From Isoperla grammatica (lineage: Eukaryota > Arthropoda > Insecta > Plecoptera > Perlodidae): a DNA stretch of 64,000 bases. How positions within the stretch are numbered: position 1 is the first letter of the stretch; each line of letters begins with the position of its first letter. Where the stretch lies: contig OX246740.1 of the NCBI GenBank assembly GCA_945910005.1, positions 49,401,353 through 49,465,352 on the forward strand, written 5' to 3'. The notes beneath the pieces are model-generated. The model did no database searches. It saw nothing but the letters and a program-made list of their open reading frames with translations, and had not been told where the DNA came from. A program made the translations under genes and the position numbers. Shown here piece by piece: positions 26,055-37,464 of this stretch.

Positions 26055-26490
26055 CCTCGGGTCAGTCACTGGGCCTCTAGTTGCTGAGACACGGTCATTA
26101 ACGTGAGACCTCTGGGACACCCGGTGGTCTTTACGGTCGTCTTACGGACACACGAAGCCGGGGCGTGTTCTCGGTCAGAGTTTCCCATATCAACCACTCG
26201 TATTTTGCTGCGTCCTGCCAACACTCGACTGGGTAAGCTGTGCTTTGCCTGGGTAGACGAATGCCAGCCTACCACACTGGGATTCATACCCTTGACTGAA
26301 GGATGGATGTGATGCGAGATAGCACTAGCAGAAGTTTTATCTATTACATCACTACCCAACCTAAGGATCGACATGGGCTGGATGTGGCTCTTGTGATCCA
26401 GTACTCCACGAAGTCCTCGTGTCTCTGTGCCGCAAACCGACTTGTGACAAGTGTGCAACGCTTTGTGCTTGGACAGTCTGAACAAAAACC
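26055..26490 (+). repeat. GC-rich dispersed repeat family, copy 1
   Basis: Shares with the copies at 26975, 35740 and 37690 the ordered blocks GGGCCTCT..TTG..GAGACACGGTCAT, GGGAGACCTCTG, TTCATACCCTTGACTGAAGG, CCTAAGGATCGACATGGGC and CCAGTACTCCACGAAGTCCTC. Nucleotides are conserved but reading frames are not, and indels are not in threes, which argues against a protein. I do not recognise the family. Confidence 0.8.
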
Positions 26491-26499
26491 AAAGACTAG

Positions 26500-26960
26500 A
26501 GTTAGGGGTGAAATCAAGACTTCTGTCTGCTTTTAATCGATTGTAAAAGGTTCGTGAAAATGGTAAATTCCGTTTTTATTTGACAGATTTCGGTTTCATT
26601 CAGAGAAAGCTGTAATTCGCGAGTTAAATCCATATTTCTTTTATTTTCACGTGCGTAGCTTATTCACTCAATATTTACACTAGGATGCTTTCTCTACGAT
26701 AATTTTGAAAAAGCTCTTATTCAGGTTTGCTTGAGACACCCAACATTTTTTTCCCCGTAACTTACAACGAATAACTGAGAGCATTATATCGTGAGTCCAC
26801 ATCGAAAAAAAATCTCTCTAATAAAAAATGGCTGTATTCCCGTTTTTCGTCATTAAAAACACGAAAAATGTGAACTTCGGTGTTATCGTAATTCGCGAAA
26901 TAATTGGCCGCATTCTAAATACTATAACATAATATGCAAGTTGGTTAGAGTATAAGAGTG
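26500..26960. other. Non-coding spacer
   Basis: No gene. AT-rich, and bounded by two copies of the dispersed repeat. Confidence 0.5.
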
Positions 26961-26974
26961 GTCTGTGTCACAAA

Positions 26975-27640
26975 TCGTCGTTGGCCTCTCATTGGTTGAG
27001 ACACGGTCATAACGGGAGACCTCTGAGACACTCGATGGACTTACGGACGTCTTACTATACACTCGGTTTCTGGTACAGTAATCCTTGGAGTTGTCCGTCG
27101 CACTTCGTGCCCCTCTGTCCCCCACAACAAACTGACTTGATCTCATCAAACAGAGAAGTATTAAAGACATCCAAACAACATCATAAGATAGAAAGCAAGA
27201 AATAGTGACACAATAGGGACGTCTTTGGATGTCAGTTTCAGTGTGTTGGGGGGGCTGCGCCTGCCACCACCCGACCGGGTAAGTTGTGCTTTGCCTGGGT
27301 AGACGAATGCCAACCTACCACACTGGGATTCATACCCTTGACTGAAGGATGGATGTGATGCGAGATATCACTAGCAGAAGTTTTATCTATTACATCACTA
27401 CCCACCTAAGGATCGACATGGGCTGGATGCGACTCTTGTGATCCAGTACTCCACGAAGTCCTCGTGTCCCTGCGCCACACGACTGACCTTTGTCCCTTAA
27501 TTGTGTAGTGTGCGTGCTTGGAGGCCCGAGGCAAAGCGTTGTTATACTTGCTGGACGTTCCCTACACCGTCACTACACTTGAGGAGGGTGTCCCGTGTTC
27601 GATGCCAGGCACACCTCTACCGACAACAACCGGAGTGATT
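26975..27640 (+). repeat. GC-rich dispersed repeat family, copy 2
   Basis: Left part (26985-27060) matches copy 1 from TCTCATTGGTTGAGACACG. About 180 bp of unrelated sequence (27070-27255) follows, then the remaining blocks from CGGGTAAG(C/T)TGTGCTTTGCC on. It extends further right than copy 1 into GCTGGACGTTCCCTACAC and GGGTGTCCCGTGTTCGATGCC, blocks also present in copy 4. Confidence 0.8.
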
Positions 27641-27804
27641 TCTGTAGCATTAATTTTCTATAAATTTAGCATTACTTTTTATTTTGCATTATATAAAGCA
27701 CTGTTTTTCTTTTCTTCAAACCCTTGGATATAAGGGAGTTTCGTGCACTTCTAATGAGAAATGATGTGCAGATATTTATAATAAATTGAATTGTAACGAC
27801 TTAC

Positions 27805-28166
27805 GAGAGAAGAGTACTTCTACGTCAAAAACCACAGAAACGTTTCATTTTTTAATTATATCTCAAGAATGCTACGATTCGAAAATCAGAAATCGGAAAT
27901 CTGAGTCAACAGCACACGGTGTTTAGGTAAGTACTACAGACTAAATTAAGTTTTATAACCATTAACGTAGTTGTTTTGATAGAAAACTAATTAGAAATAA
28001 AAACCCTACTAATTATAATGTAAGACACATTTAGAGCATTCAATGTGTAGGGCTTACCAAACCACAGAACGCTGTTGAGTCAGATTTCAATTTCGAAGTC
28101 CATTCTTGAGATATAATTATAAATGAAAATTGTTTGTGGTTTTTAACGCAGAGGTATCCTTCGCTC
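27805..28166. mobile_element. TTAA-target MITE, copy 1
   Basis: Ends carry TIRs whose consensus is GAGCGAAGGATACCTCTACG followed by TCAAAAACCGCAGAA. The left TIR is degenerate (GAGAGAAGAGTACTTCTACG) and is preceded by TTAC, while the right end is followed by TTAA. Interior keeps ATTATATCTCAAGA, CGAAAATC and GGCTTACCAAACCACAG in inverted order. TTAA targets suggest a piggyBac- or Kolobok-type source, an inference. Confidence 0.8.
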
Positions 28167-28170
28167 TTAA

Positions 28171-28543
28171 GAGCGAAAGGTACCTCTGCGTCAAAAACAG
28201 CAGAAACTTTTCTTGTTTTGATTATATCTCAAGATTGAAACACAAAATCGAAAATCTGAGAAATCGTAGAGCTGTGGTTTAGTCAGCGCTACACACTGAA
28301 TGATTAATGTATTTAACGTTATAATCAGTATGACTGTGATAACGATTTCCTTAAATTACTAAGGAAATCGTTTTCACAGTCATACTGATTATAACATTAA
28401 ATACATTTATCATTCATGTCTGTAGGGCTTACCAAACCACAGCGCTATGGTTTCTCAGATTTTCGATTTTGTGTTTCAATCTTGAGATATAATTAAAAAA
28501 TCAAAATGTTCTGCGGTTTTTGACGTAAAGGTATCCTTCGCTC
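28171..28543. mobile_element. TTAA-target MITE, copy 2 (near-complete palindrome)
   Basis: Sits directly next to copy 1, sharing the TTAA at 28167-28170; a second TTAA follows at 28544-28547. It starts GAGCGAAAGGTACC and ends GGTATCCTTCGCTC. The whole element is close to a perfect palindrome with its centre near 28357 (AACGATTTCCTTA against TAAGGAAATCGTT). Confidence 0.87.
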
Positions 28544-28689
28544 TTAAAGGGTTACAATGCAATTAAGTAAATCTCAAAAGGAATTGGAACACTCTAATTC
28601 TTTGTAAAATTAGCGTTTTTAAAATATATATACACCGACTTACAATGTAAATCCTAAAACGCTGAAAACAACTGATCTCTGCTTATGCC

Positions 28690-28812
28690 TCCGCCACAGA
28701 TAAACGGTCTCCCAGGTTGTATGTAAGCAGGGTGGCACTGATAAAGAGCAAGCGGGGGAAGGGGCGGCGGGACTAGTGTCGTGGAAGGCGTCTGGGAGGG
28801 AGTTTGTGTGAG
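28690..28812 (+). repeat. Fragment of the dispersed repeat (3' module)
   Basis: Bases from CTCCGCCACAGATAAACGG through TATGTAAGCAGGG and GATAAAGAGCAAGCGGG match the 3' modules of copy 4 (38221-38290 and 38365-38455). Confidence 0.7.
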
Positions 28813-28865
28813 AAGAAGTAGTAGTGAGTTCAAGATAGATAGATAGATATTTGGGCTTAACGTAG

Positions 28866-28971
28866 TAGTGAATTCAAGCTCACCAATAGATCTCCTCAGC
28901 CTGTCCAGTATCCGTATAGTCCAGTATAGATCCAGTATCTATCCAGTATCTGTTGTAGTGTGGCCGCGGTC
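28866..28971 (-). other. Exon-like module 2
   Basis: On the minus strand it runs from an acceptor-like TTTGTTCCAG before GACCGCGGCC to a donor-like GTGAGC after GAGATCTATTG. The interior contains diverged GATACTGGAT repeats. Same boundary pattern as 23946-24110 and 38544-38615. In phase with the other modules the frame meets a stop only at the donor itself. Function unknown. Confidence 0.3.
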
Positions 28972-29224
28972 CTGGAACAAAGAGATACAAGGTAATCTAC
29001 TGGTCCCGCCCTAGCAAGCAAAATCAACTGTAACATTCTCAGAAGAGACGGTCGCTCCACGCGGTCTATGTCAACTCGCGGTATCCGTTTGTGTAGGTAT
29101 CCCCTGCATGGAGTGTACCAGCCGTGCTTGGAATGTGCCTAGACAAAGCCAGCCAACGGGCGCGCTGATCACTACAATACCGGATGCAGAGCACGAGATG
29201 CAACTAGATTTAGGTTGGTATTTG

Positions 29225-29415
29225 TCACATAAATAAATAAATAAATAAAATAAATTAATTCACATTTAGAGTCTACCCACTCAGTAACTACACTGATTTG
29301 CAGTGGGGGACTTTAATTTAAAACGACTAAACCAACCATGTAGGCTTCGAACACCATCGACGAGTGAGCGATAACCAATCAAAGATCGATATTTCAAATA
29401 CGAAACATATGAATC
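29225..29415 (-). repeat. Dispersed ~190-bp repeat (inverted partner 37465-37640)
   Basis: The stretch from (AATAA)n and TTCACATTTAGAGTCTACC, through CACTGATTTGCAGTGGG, to GATATTTCAAATACGAAACATATGAATC reappears inverted at 37465-37640. Similarity stops sharply after an AAATA-rich tail at the same end in both copies, which looks like the 3' tail of a short retroposon. Confidence 0.8.
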
Positions 29416-29502
29416 TGTGATTGGACAGTGCGAACACCTGCGGACAAATGCCACAATCAACAAGGCCGATACAGAAGAACTTGGAATTTAGTGAGTGCTT
29501 CG

Positions 29503-29575
29503 CAAGGACCTCTTGATCTCCGCCTAGCGAAGGCTCGTCGACAAGCCTCCGCTAGGCGGAGATCAAGAGGACCTT
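29503..29575. mobile_element. 73-bp hairpin insertion with 10-bp flanking direct repeat
   Basis: Arms AAGGACCTCTTGATCTCCGC...GGCT and AGCC...GCGGAGATCAAGAGGACCTT pair over 32 bp with two mismatches around an 8-base loop. GAGTGCTTCG is repeated exactly on both sides (29493-29502 and 29576-29585), as expected for a target duplication. Confidence 0.8.
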
Positions 29576-29585
29576 GAGTGCTTCG

Positions 29586-30133
<548 letters not shown>

Positions 30134-30227
30134 TTGTTGAGTCAGTCTTCGAGAGCGGTACTGGTCGGACGTGTATCTGCGTTGCTCCGTATACATATGA
30201 CTAAGTCGCATACTGTATAGTGTAGCG

Positions 30228-31094
30228 ATGTCGTGCGCTAAATGCAAGCAGGATCTGCCGGGCGATGGTGATTGTATTGTGTGTTTCGGTTGTAATGGTC
30301 AGTATCATTTCAACTGTGCGGGTGTGCAAAAATCGACTCATCGTGCTAAATCGCAGGAGAATAAAGAAAATTGGCGGTGTGCAAAGTGTCGCGAAGCAAA
30401 AAAGTCGGGTCAGTCAACACCGGTTGATATCCACCCAACCTTTAATCTGGGTGTAATTGAAGAGCTTAAAGCTGAGTTCCGAGAGAGCTTCAAAAGTTTA
30501 ACTGAGGAGCTACGCGAGTTTAAAAAATCTTTTTTTTACGAGTTCAACGTTTTAAAAAACGCAGTGCACAAACTTGAGAAACAGTGTGAAGAGAAAGACA
30601 GAGTGATTGAAGATTTGACTGCGCAAGTAGTTGCTCTCGATCAACTCAGCCGGGCAAAGACCTTCGAATTAGACAATATTCAACAGTGCCGGGGTGAAAA
30701 CGTGGAGCAGCTGGTGCTGAAGGAGGGATATCGAGTCTGCTCACCGTCTGCCTTCTCGCTCTGGGGGCCAAGACCGCCGACCATCACGAATTATCGTACA
30801 ACTTGCCAGCAGGAAGAAGAGAGATCTAATTGTGAGTAAAAAGCGAGAAGTCGCTGAACTTACGAGTGTAGATGTTACTGGTGTTGAGAACGCGTCTGAA
30901 GATCGAGTTTATATCAGTGAAAATTTGGCACCGTATTACCGTGATTTGTTGCGGAGAGCTAAAGATCGGGCTCGAGAGTTTGGTTTCAAGTTCGTCTAGT
31001 TAAGTTCGGCAAAGTCTTTGTGCGGAAAGACGAAAACACACGCGACGTCATTAAACTGTGGTCCTTTAAAGACCTAGATAAAATAGTGATTTGA
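30228..31094 (+). pseudogene. LINE ORF1: PHD-finger/coiled-coil RNA-binding protein, frameshifted
   Basis: The open part (30228-30839, 203 codons) begins MSCAKCKQDL. Residues 3-57 show the Cys4-His-Cys3 spacing of a PHD finger (CAKC, CIVCFGC, YHFNC, WRCAKC), followed by a Lys/Glu-rich coiled coil at about residues 78-140. Near 30660-30790 the frame is lost. A second frame then carries VSKKREVAEL and PYYRDLLRRAKDRAREFGF up to a stop near 31000, and a third carries KFGKVFVRKDENTRDVIKLW to the stop at 31092-31094. This C-terminal pattern is familiar from LINE ORF1 proteins, which bind the element's RNA. At least two frame breaks make it a pseudogene. Confidence 0.85.
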
Positions 31095-31136
31095 AGGTCG
31101 CTTGTTCTGTAGATATATTGTTGACAATTTCCGGCT

Positions 31137-34100
31137 ATGAACCTTGAAAACGAATGGAGTGAAGTAGCTAAGTGTGATGTTATTGATGATTTGAATGATT
31201 GGTTTCATGAAAAAGATGGGCTTATTTTTATTCATTTAAATGTAAGATATTTAACAATTTCAAAATGGGATGAGCTAAAGGTAATTGTACAAAATCAAAT
31301 AGGTGTGTTTGATGTTTTGATTTTGTCTGAGATTGGTAAATTAGAGGATGATAATTTTTTTGTTCTTGATGGGTATGAAATGTTGTGCAAAACTAGAGTC
31401 AACAAGAAGGGGGGTGGCATTCTTATTTATAGTAAATCTTCTGTTTCTTGTGTGGTGGTGGAGCAAGAGTTTTTATTCTGTGAAGGTCTGCATTGTAATT
31501 TAAGGTTTTTAGGTGGCGTAGAAATATCTTTGTTAGCCCTTTACAGACCTCCGTCTCAAAAAACTCCAGTAGAAATGAAACAAAACTTTATTAATGAGTT
31601 AGATTGCGTACTTGGGCATATTAACAACAGGAATATAATTGTCATTGGCGATATCAATATTGATTTACTGGATGATTCAGACGGTTGTGTTATCTTGTAT
31701 GAGGACACACTGGCTGGCCATGGATTTGTGAAGTGTATACACGGGGTTACCAGGGAGGAAGCGATGTGTAATACTTGGTCTAGGACGTGTCTCGATCACA
31801 TATTTGTGAGAGGGCAGTTTGTTGATCTTAGTTCGGCTATATTTACATGCAAACTGAGCGACCATTACATGATTATGACGTCATTAACATGCCCGGCTAG
31901 TCCAGAGAAGCAATTATTAAAAAGTAGGAGTGTTTTAAATGAGAGGAAGGTGCTATCTGTATTGACGGAAACTAATTGGGAGAATATTAATGAGATTGAT
32001 GACTGTAACGAACTTTATTTGGCTGTATGTGATACCATTAAAAATGCGCATGATCAATCGTCATACGTAGTTAGGCAACGGAACGGGAAAAGGGTAAATA
32101 AAGTTTGGATGACAGGTGAAATAGAACGAATGACACAACATAGAGATTGGTTATTTAGAAAATGGAAAGATGCTAAGGTATCAAATCCAATGAAGCTATT
32201 ATTAAAAGAGGATTTCAATCGTTATAGAAACCAGGGCCTGGATTTACAAAGATGCGTAACTCTAAGTTGTCCTAAGTTAGGCAAATCCTAGCTAGATAAA
32301 TCAAGATAAATCATGTCTAGGTATTAATACACATTCACAAATCAAATATTATTAGTTAAATTGTTCATATTCTACTATATTTTATCTTTATAACATTGCA
32401 GAACGACATATTGGTGATTTATATCACTAAGATTTGCCTAAACTAGGACGTCTTAGCACTTAGGCACCTTTGTGAATCTGGGCCCAGGTGGTTAAGGAAA
32501 TACGGCGTGCGAAGGCAAATTATTATAGACTTAAAATTGAGGAAAGCAAAGGGAGTATTAGGCAAACCTGGCAGACTATTAATGGAATTTTAGGTAGGAA
32601 AAAAAGAGATTCGGTTGATGATGTAATTCAGAGGTATTTCAGCAGTCAGTTCACAGATGAAGCCATTGCGGATAGGTTTGCTGACACTTTCGTTGACCAG
32701 ATTACTCAGATCCAACATGTATGCGATGTTAAAACTATGTGTCATACGGCAAGTACCACTCAATCACAATCCTTTTTCATGGCTAGCGTCACGGCGCCAC
32801 AAATTCATAAAATAATACAAGGTCTTGACAGTTCAAAACAAGCTGGTGGGGATGGTATACGTGTACTTGATTTACAATATGCAAGTGATAAGATAAGCCC
32901 TATTATCGCCAAAATTATTAACCTTTCTTTCACCAAGGGTATAATACCAGACTCTTTAAAAAGTTCTGTGGTGCGACCAATTTTTAAGAAGGGGGACCAT
33001 ACACTTTCCGAAAATTACAGACCAATCGCGTTGCTACCAACGATTGAAAAAATTATGGAGCGTGTCGTTGCTGATGCGTTGAATAGTTATTTAGAAAAAT
33101 TCAAAATTATTAACTGGCAACAATTTGGGTTTCAGAAGGGTAAAAGCACTTCGGATCTTCTTGTCAAATTTTCTGATCTTGTTAACTCAAAATTAAATGA
33201 TAATAAACACGTTGTTGCTACTTTTATTGATTTCAGTAAGGCTTTCGATACGCTTAACCACAATAAATTATTACTGTGTCTTGAAATGATTGGGATTAGA
33301 GGGCCTATGTTGAAATGGTTCAGGAATTACTTTAAGTCTCGTAAGATGAAAGTTAAAATTGGAAATACCTTAAGTCACGAGAGGGAAGTTTTAACGGGAG
33401 TACCACAAGGTTCTATTTTAGGTCCCATTTTATATTTGATCTACGTGAATGATATGGTTAGTTGTCTGAAGCATTGCTATGTATTTTTATATGCGGACGA
33501 TGTAGCGCTAGTTTCAGTGCACAAAAATTTAAAGGTGGCTGAACTATACATGCAAACAGATTTTAATAACTTGTTGAGGTGGATCCATGACTATGACCTT
33601 ATAATTAATTTTACTAAAACTAAGCTTATTCATATATGTACACCCTATGCTAAAAACGGCAAAGAAGAAGTCAAAATTAGATGTCATAATTACGAATATT
33701 TACATCACAAAATTGATTTGTCTGTTTGTAAATGTGTAGAACTTATAGAAAATGTAACTAGTCACGTATATTTGGGATTAACTAATGACAAACATTTTAC
33801 ATGGGAACCTCACATTAAATCGATTTGTAAGAAATTAAGGTTTTGTGTAGGTCAAATTTACTCTTTAAAATATTGTTTATCATTCTCTATGTTGCGTAGC
33901 GTGTATTTGGCTCTTGCCGAATCATTAATTTCTTATGGTTTGCTTGCTTGGGGCAACGCTTCACGCTGTCATTTGCATCATATTCAAAAACTACAAAATA
34001 ACATTATCCGCATTATGAGACCAGACCATTACAACTTTCTTCCAATACGTGATTCTTATATAATGTCTAACGTGCTTCCGGTTGAGAAACTTTTTACTTA

Positions 34101-34341
34101 CAGACTTATTCTAAATTTTTATTTTAAAGATTCCTATAAAGAGCTAGTTCAAAAGCATAAAATTACACGTAGTTATTCCAAAATTCTGTACAATGTCCCC
34201 TCCTTTAATAACAAACATGGCCAAAGGCGTTTAGAATATCTAGTTCCTAAGTTATTTAATGAGTTACCTATTGATTTGTCCACCATCACACATTTATGGG
34301 AAGTCAAGCAATATTTAAAAAGCTACCTTTTAACTATTTAA
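31137..34341 (+). pseudogene. LINE ORF2: APE endonuclease + reverse transcriptase, split by a MITE
   Basis: First half (31137-32234) holds the endonuclease: LNVRYL, LSEIGKLED (catalytic Glu), ALYRPPS, VIGDINIDLLD (Asp/Asn), LDHIFV and SDHYMI (final His). Second half (32488-34341) holds the reverse transcriptase: PIFKKGD, NYRPIALLP, FGFQKGKST, FIDFSKAFDTLNH, GVPQGSILGP, LYADDVAL (YADD active site), VYLGL and the thumb-like HHIQKLQNNIIRIM. The halves are in different frames because 253 bp (MITE plus 3-bp duplication) are inserted after an Asn-Gln codon pair. No other stop is seen in either half. Expected length without the insertion is close to 980 residues, normal for CR1-type ORF2. Confidence 0.93.
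32235..32484. mobile_element. 250-bp MITE inside LINE ORF2
   Basis: Ends are inverted repeats: GGCCTGGATTTACAAAGATG at the left and the inverse of GGCCCAGATTCACAAAGGTG at the right, continuing through TAGGCAAATC(C/T)TAG. CAG flanks both sides (32232-32234, 32485-32487). Element plus one CAG is 253 bp, which exactly accounts for the frame change between the two ORF2 halves. It contains stop codons in the ORF2 frame. Confidence 0.92.
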
Positions 34342-34363
34342 TTTTTATAAAGTATCCTATCAT

Positions 34364-34960
34364 TATGAGTTTAAATTGAGTTTGAAGCCATCCAGTATCC
34401 TGTCTAGTGTCTATTCATTATGAGTTTAAATTGAGTCTGAAGCCATCTAGTATCCTGTCTAGTGTCTATTTATTATGAGTTTAAATTGAGTTTGAAGCCA
34501 TCCAGTATTCTGTCTAGTGTCCATTTATTATGAGTTTAAATTGAGTTTGAAGCCATCCAGTATTTTGTCTAATGTCTATTCATTATGAGTTTAAATTGAG
34601 TTTGAAGCCATCCAGTATCCTGTCTAGTGTCTATTCATTATGAGTTTAAATTGAGTTTGAAGCCATCTAGTATCCTGTCTAGTGTCTATTATGAGTTTAA
34701 TTGAGTTTGAAGCCATCCAGTATTCTGTCTAGTGTCTATTCATTATGAGTTTAAATTGAGTTTGAAGCCATCTAGTATCCTCTCTAGTGTCTATTTATTA
34801 TGAGTTTAAATTGAGTTTGAAGCCATCCAGTATCCTGTCTAGTGTCTATATATTATGAGTTTAAATTGAGTTTGAAGCCATCCAGTATCCTGTCTAGTGT
34901 CTATTTATTATGAGTTTAAATTGAGTTTGAAGCCTTCCAGTATCATGTATTGTGTCTATT
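34364..34960 (+). repeat. 55-bp tandem repeat in the LINE 3' UTR, ~10-11 copies
   Basis: The unit is TATGAGTTTAAATTGAGTTT, then GAAGCCATCCAGTATCCTGT, then CTAGTGTCTATTCAT. Period is 55 bp with occasional small deletions (one unit near 34690 is shorter). It begins 22 bp after the ORF2 stop. Confidence 0.95.
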
Positions 34961-35177
34961 ATTTATGCATGTTATATTTATAATTGTTCACATGAAAGTG
35001 TTATTGGACTTTATCTTAAGAATTTTGTTGTTGGTGTATTTTGTTTATTATTGTTTTGTTAAAATTGTACCAGTTCGCTCTGCAATGTTTGTGTTTATGC
35101 AACCCACTGTTAAGCTAAGGTTTTAGCTTAGTGGGAATTCTTATTTAATGCGCAAATAAATAAATAATTGATTATTA

Positions 35178-35202
35178 AAAAAAAAAAAAAAAATTATTAT
35201 TA

Positions 35203-35278
<76 letters not shown>

Positions 35279-35295
35279 TATTATTATTTTTATTA

Positions 35296-35363
<68 letters not shown>

Positions 35364-35383
35364 CATTATTATTATTATTATTA
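35178..35383. repeat. LINE poly-A tail followed by (ATT)n microsatellite
   Basis: A run of about 15 A at 35178-35192 is followed by about 190 bp of ATT triplets with a few TTTATT and ACT interruptions, ending at ACCCCATAACGGG. The long poly-Ile, poly-Tyr and poly-Asn frames here are artefacts. Confidence 0.95.
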
Positions 35384-35735
35384 CCCCATAACGGGTACGC
35401 TACAAGTTTTAATAAAAAAATTAAAACTCATTAATTTTCACTAATTATTTTTTTGTAGTTTGGCATCATGGCGTATATTTCTGGTTATGTTAAAGTGGAT
35501 TTGGTCTTACCTTGAACTGCATTCTCGCCCGTTCGTGATGACTCGCCACTGCTGATCTCGCGGCCCGCGCGGGGGGAAGCGTAAAGCCAGCAGGGAGGCA
35601 GGGGCCCCCTGCTGGCTGAGACGGCCCCTGAAACCAACGACAACAATTAGAGACGAAACAACGATGCCACACGTAAATCTAAGACATCCCTACACAGGTA
35701 AGTGCAAGAGGGAGGGCGTAGTACAGGAGGTTCGG
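35384..35735. other. Non-coding spacer, GC-rich core
   Basis: GC-rich at 35540-35640 with a small inverted repeat GCCAGCAGGG..CCCTGCTGGC (35586-35618). No gene recognised. Confidence 0.45.
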
Positions 35736-35739
35736 TCGT

Positions 35740-36150
35740 CGGACCGGCCAGCTGGGCCTCTCGATTGCTGGAGACATGGTCATAACGGGAGACCTCTGGA
35801 ACACCCGGTGGACTTACGGACGACTTACCGGTTCAACGCAGCCAAGGCGTTGTTCTGGCCAGCGATGCCCATATGGACCACTCGAACCATGAAGAGATTT
35901 GTCACCACACGTCCGGGTCGAGTTAGACTCGTCACCACACTCGCGGGTTTATTTCCCTTGACTGAAGGATGGGTGGTGTGCCAGACAAGTATTTCTAGTT
36001 GCTATTGCACAAACACCCAACCTAAGGACCGGCGTGGACTGGATAGTGCTTTTAATGATTCCAGTACTCCACGACCGACCTCGTGTCTCTGGACCGCTCG
36101 ACCGACTTTTACCCTTAACATCTTAAATTCCTGTCCTTCAAAGTTTGCCC
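35740..36150 (+). repeat. GC-rich dispersed repeat family, copy 3
   Basis: Carries GGGCCTCTCGATTGCTGGAG, ATAACGGGAGACCTCTGG, CCCTTGACTGAAGGATGG, ACCCAACCTAAGGA and CCAGTACTCCACGA. A 167-aa frame is open through this copy, but the other copies break it, and the amino-acid string has no family I recognise. Confidence 0.78.
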
Positions 36151-36496
36151 CTTCCCTTACATTATAATTATAACCTAAATTATTGTAGATATAGATTAAT
36201 GTTTGTATAATATTTCAAATTCTTATTGTCATATATTATGAAAATGCTGCGATGGCATATTATGCCAAGAATAAAGCAGAAGGCTTCTAACTTATTTGCC
36301 GCTTTCGACTTAAGCTGCGTTCCAGAATTTAACTTGCAAATAGTCTCGAATTCCCTGCGTGACGCCTGGACATAAAATGTAGTAGTAGTAGAATATTTAT
36401 TCAGCTCATATGTCAACTCTTTAACATTGATTTTTAAATAAACTTAAAATTTTACGATGTTTATTACTAATTTATAGGTTATCATATTCTCATCAA
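36151..36496. other. Non-coding, possibly remains of a minus-strand LINE tail
   Basis: Lies between the dispersed repeat and a MITE that interrupts the LINE fragment at 36863, so it may hold that LINE's 3' end. No motif confirms this. Confidence 0.3.
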
Positions 36497-36862
36497 AGGG
36501 TAGTCTCTACGTCAAAAACCGCAGAAAATGTTCATTATTAAATTAGATCTCAAGATTGCAACAAGAAATCGAAAATCTAAAACAGCAGCGCACTTTGCTT
36601 TGGTAAGCCCGACAGATTGAATAAAATATTATAACCATAAGCGTAGTATTTTGATTATAATTCGATAATAAGTAATAACATTAATTATTTATAAAAAAAC
36701 ATACTGATTATAATATAAGTCACGACTTAGCGCATTCAATGTGCAGGGCTTACTAAACCACAGTGCGCTGTTGATTCAGATTTTCGATTTCGAAGCCCAT
36801 TCTTGTGATATAATTTAAAAATGAAAATGTTGTGCGGTTTTTGACGTAGAGGTATCCTTCGC
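36497..36862. mobile_element. TTAA-target MITE, copy 3
   Basis: Right end GAGGTATCCTTCGCTG and left end TCTCTACGTCAAAAACCGCA match the TIRs of copies 1 and 2 (27805, 28171), and the interior keeps GCGCACT..GCTTTGGTAAGCCC against its inverse. It cuts the minus-strand LINE reading frame next door: the frame passes from LINE residues straight into the TIR. Confidence 0.82.
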
Positions 36863-37385
36863 TGTTTAACCCTGAAACAAGACTTATTTTTTGTATCCAA
36901 GTAAAAACTCGCCTTATTTCTAGTTTCGTGATTATGAATTTGATCTTTTATTTTAACGCCTTTATACAAATACTCCGGTAATAGTCCTAACTTAATTTTG
37001 AGTATAAATTATAGCACTGTATCACTTTTTATCTTTATTACTACAGGTAATTCATTTGCAGGATTTCAAGCATCGATTTTATTAAGGTATGTCGGTCACA
37101 ATTCAAAATAGTTCTCATTCCTATATTTTGTAGCTTTTGTAACTTTTCTGATTTTCCTTTTCCCATTTTAAATAAAACCGTATTAAAATAGTTGAAGTGT
37201 GGCTGGATAATCGTTTCATATATTACAAATGTTGTCCGTGATGAGAACTTGCATATTCTGCGTAGATCTCCTATTTATTTTGCAATTTTCTTACAAATAA
37301 AAATCAACATGACTTTTTAAATGTATGGTCACTAAAATTGACACTAATGGGATTTGTTTTGCTTTGTAAATGGAGGTAACATACA
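36863..37385 (-). pseudogene. LINE reverse-transcriptase C-terminal fragment
   Basis: Minus-strand translation gives IGDLRRICKF, then TIIQPHFNYFNTVLF, then KLQKLQNIGMRTIL, and downstream in another frame KLGLLPEYL and IHNHETRNKASFYL. This is the thumb/C-terminal signature order of CR1/Jockey-type reverse transcriptases (for example the QPHF.Y and KLQKLQN motifs). At least two frameshifts and stops break it. It differs from the LINE at 30 kb and is in the opposite orientation. Confidence 0.82.
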
Positions 37386-37464
37386 AGATAATTGAACTCT
37401 CACTTCAAGATTAATTCTGAAACATATAAGAAGCAAACCAGTATGCACACTGGAACACTTGGAA

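Noticed and set aside
26066..26485. 139-aa minus-strand frame as a protein
   Set aside because: Same dispersed repeat; the frame is not kept in other copies.
35664..36167. 167-aa frame as a protein
   Set aside because: It lies in the dispersed repeat; the other three copies break the frame while conserving nucleotides.
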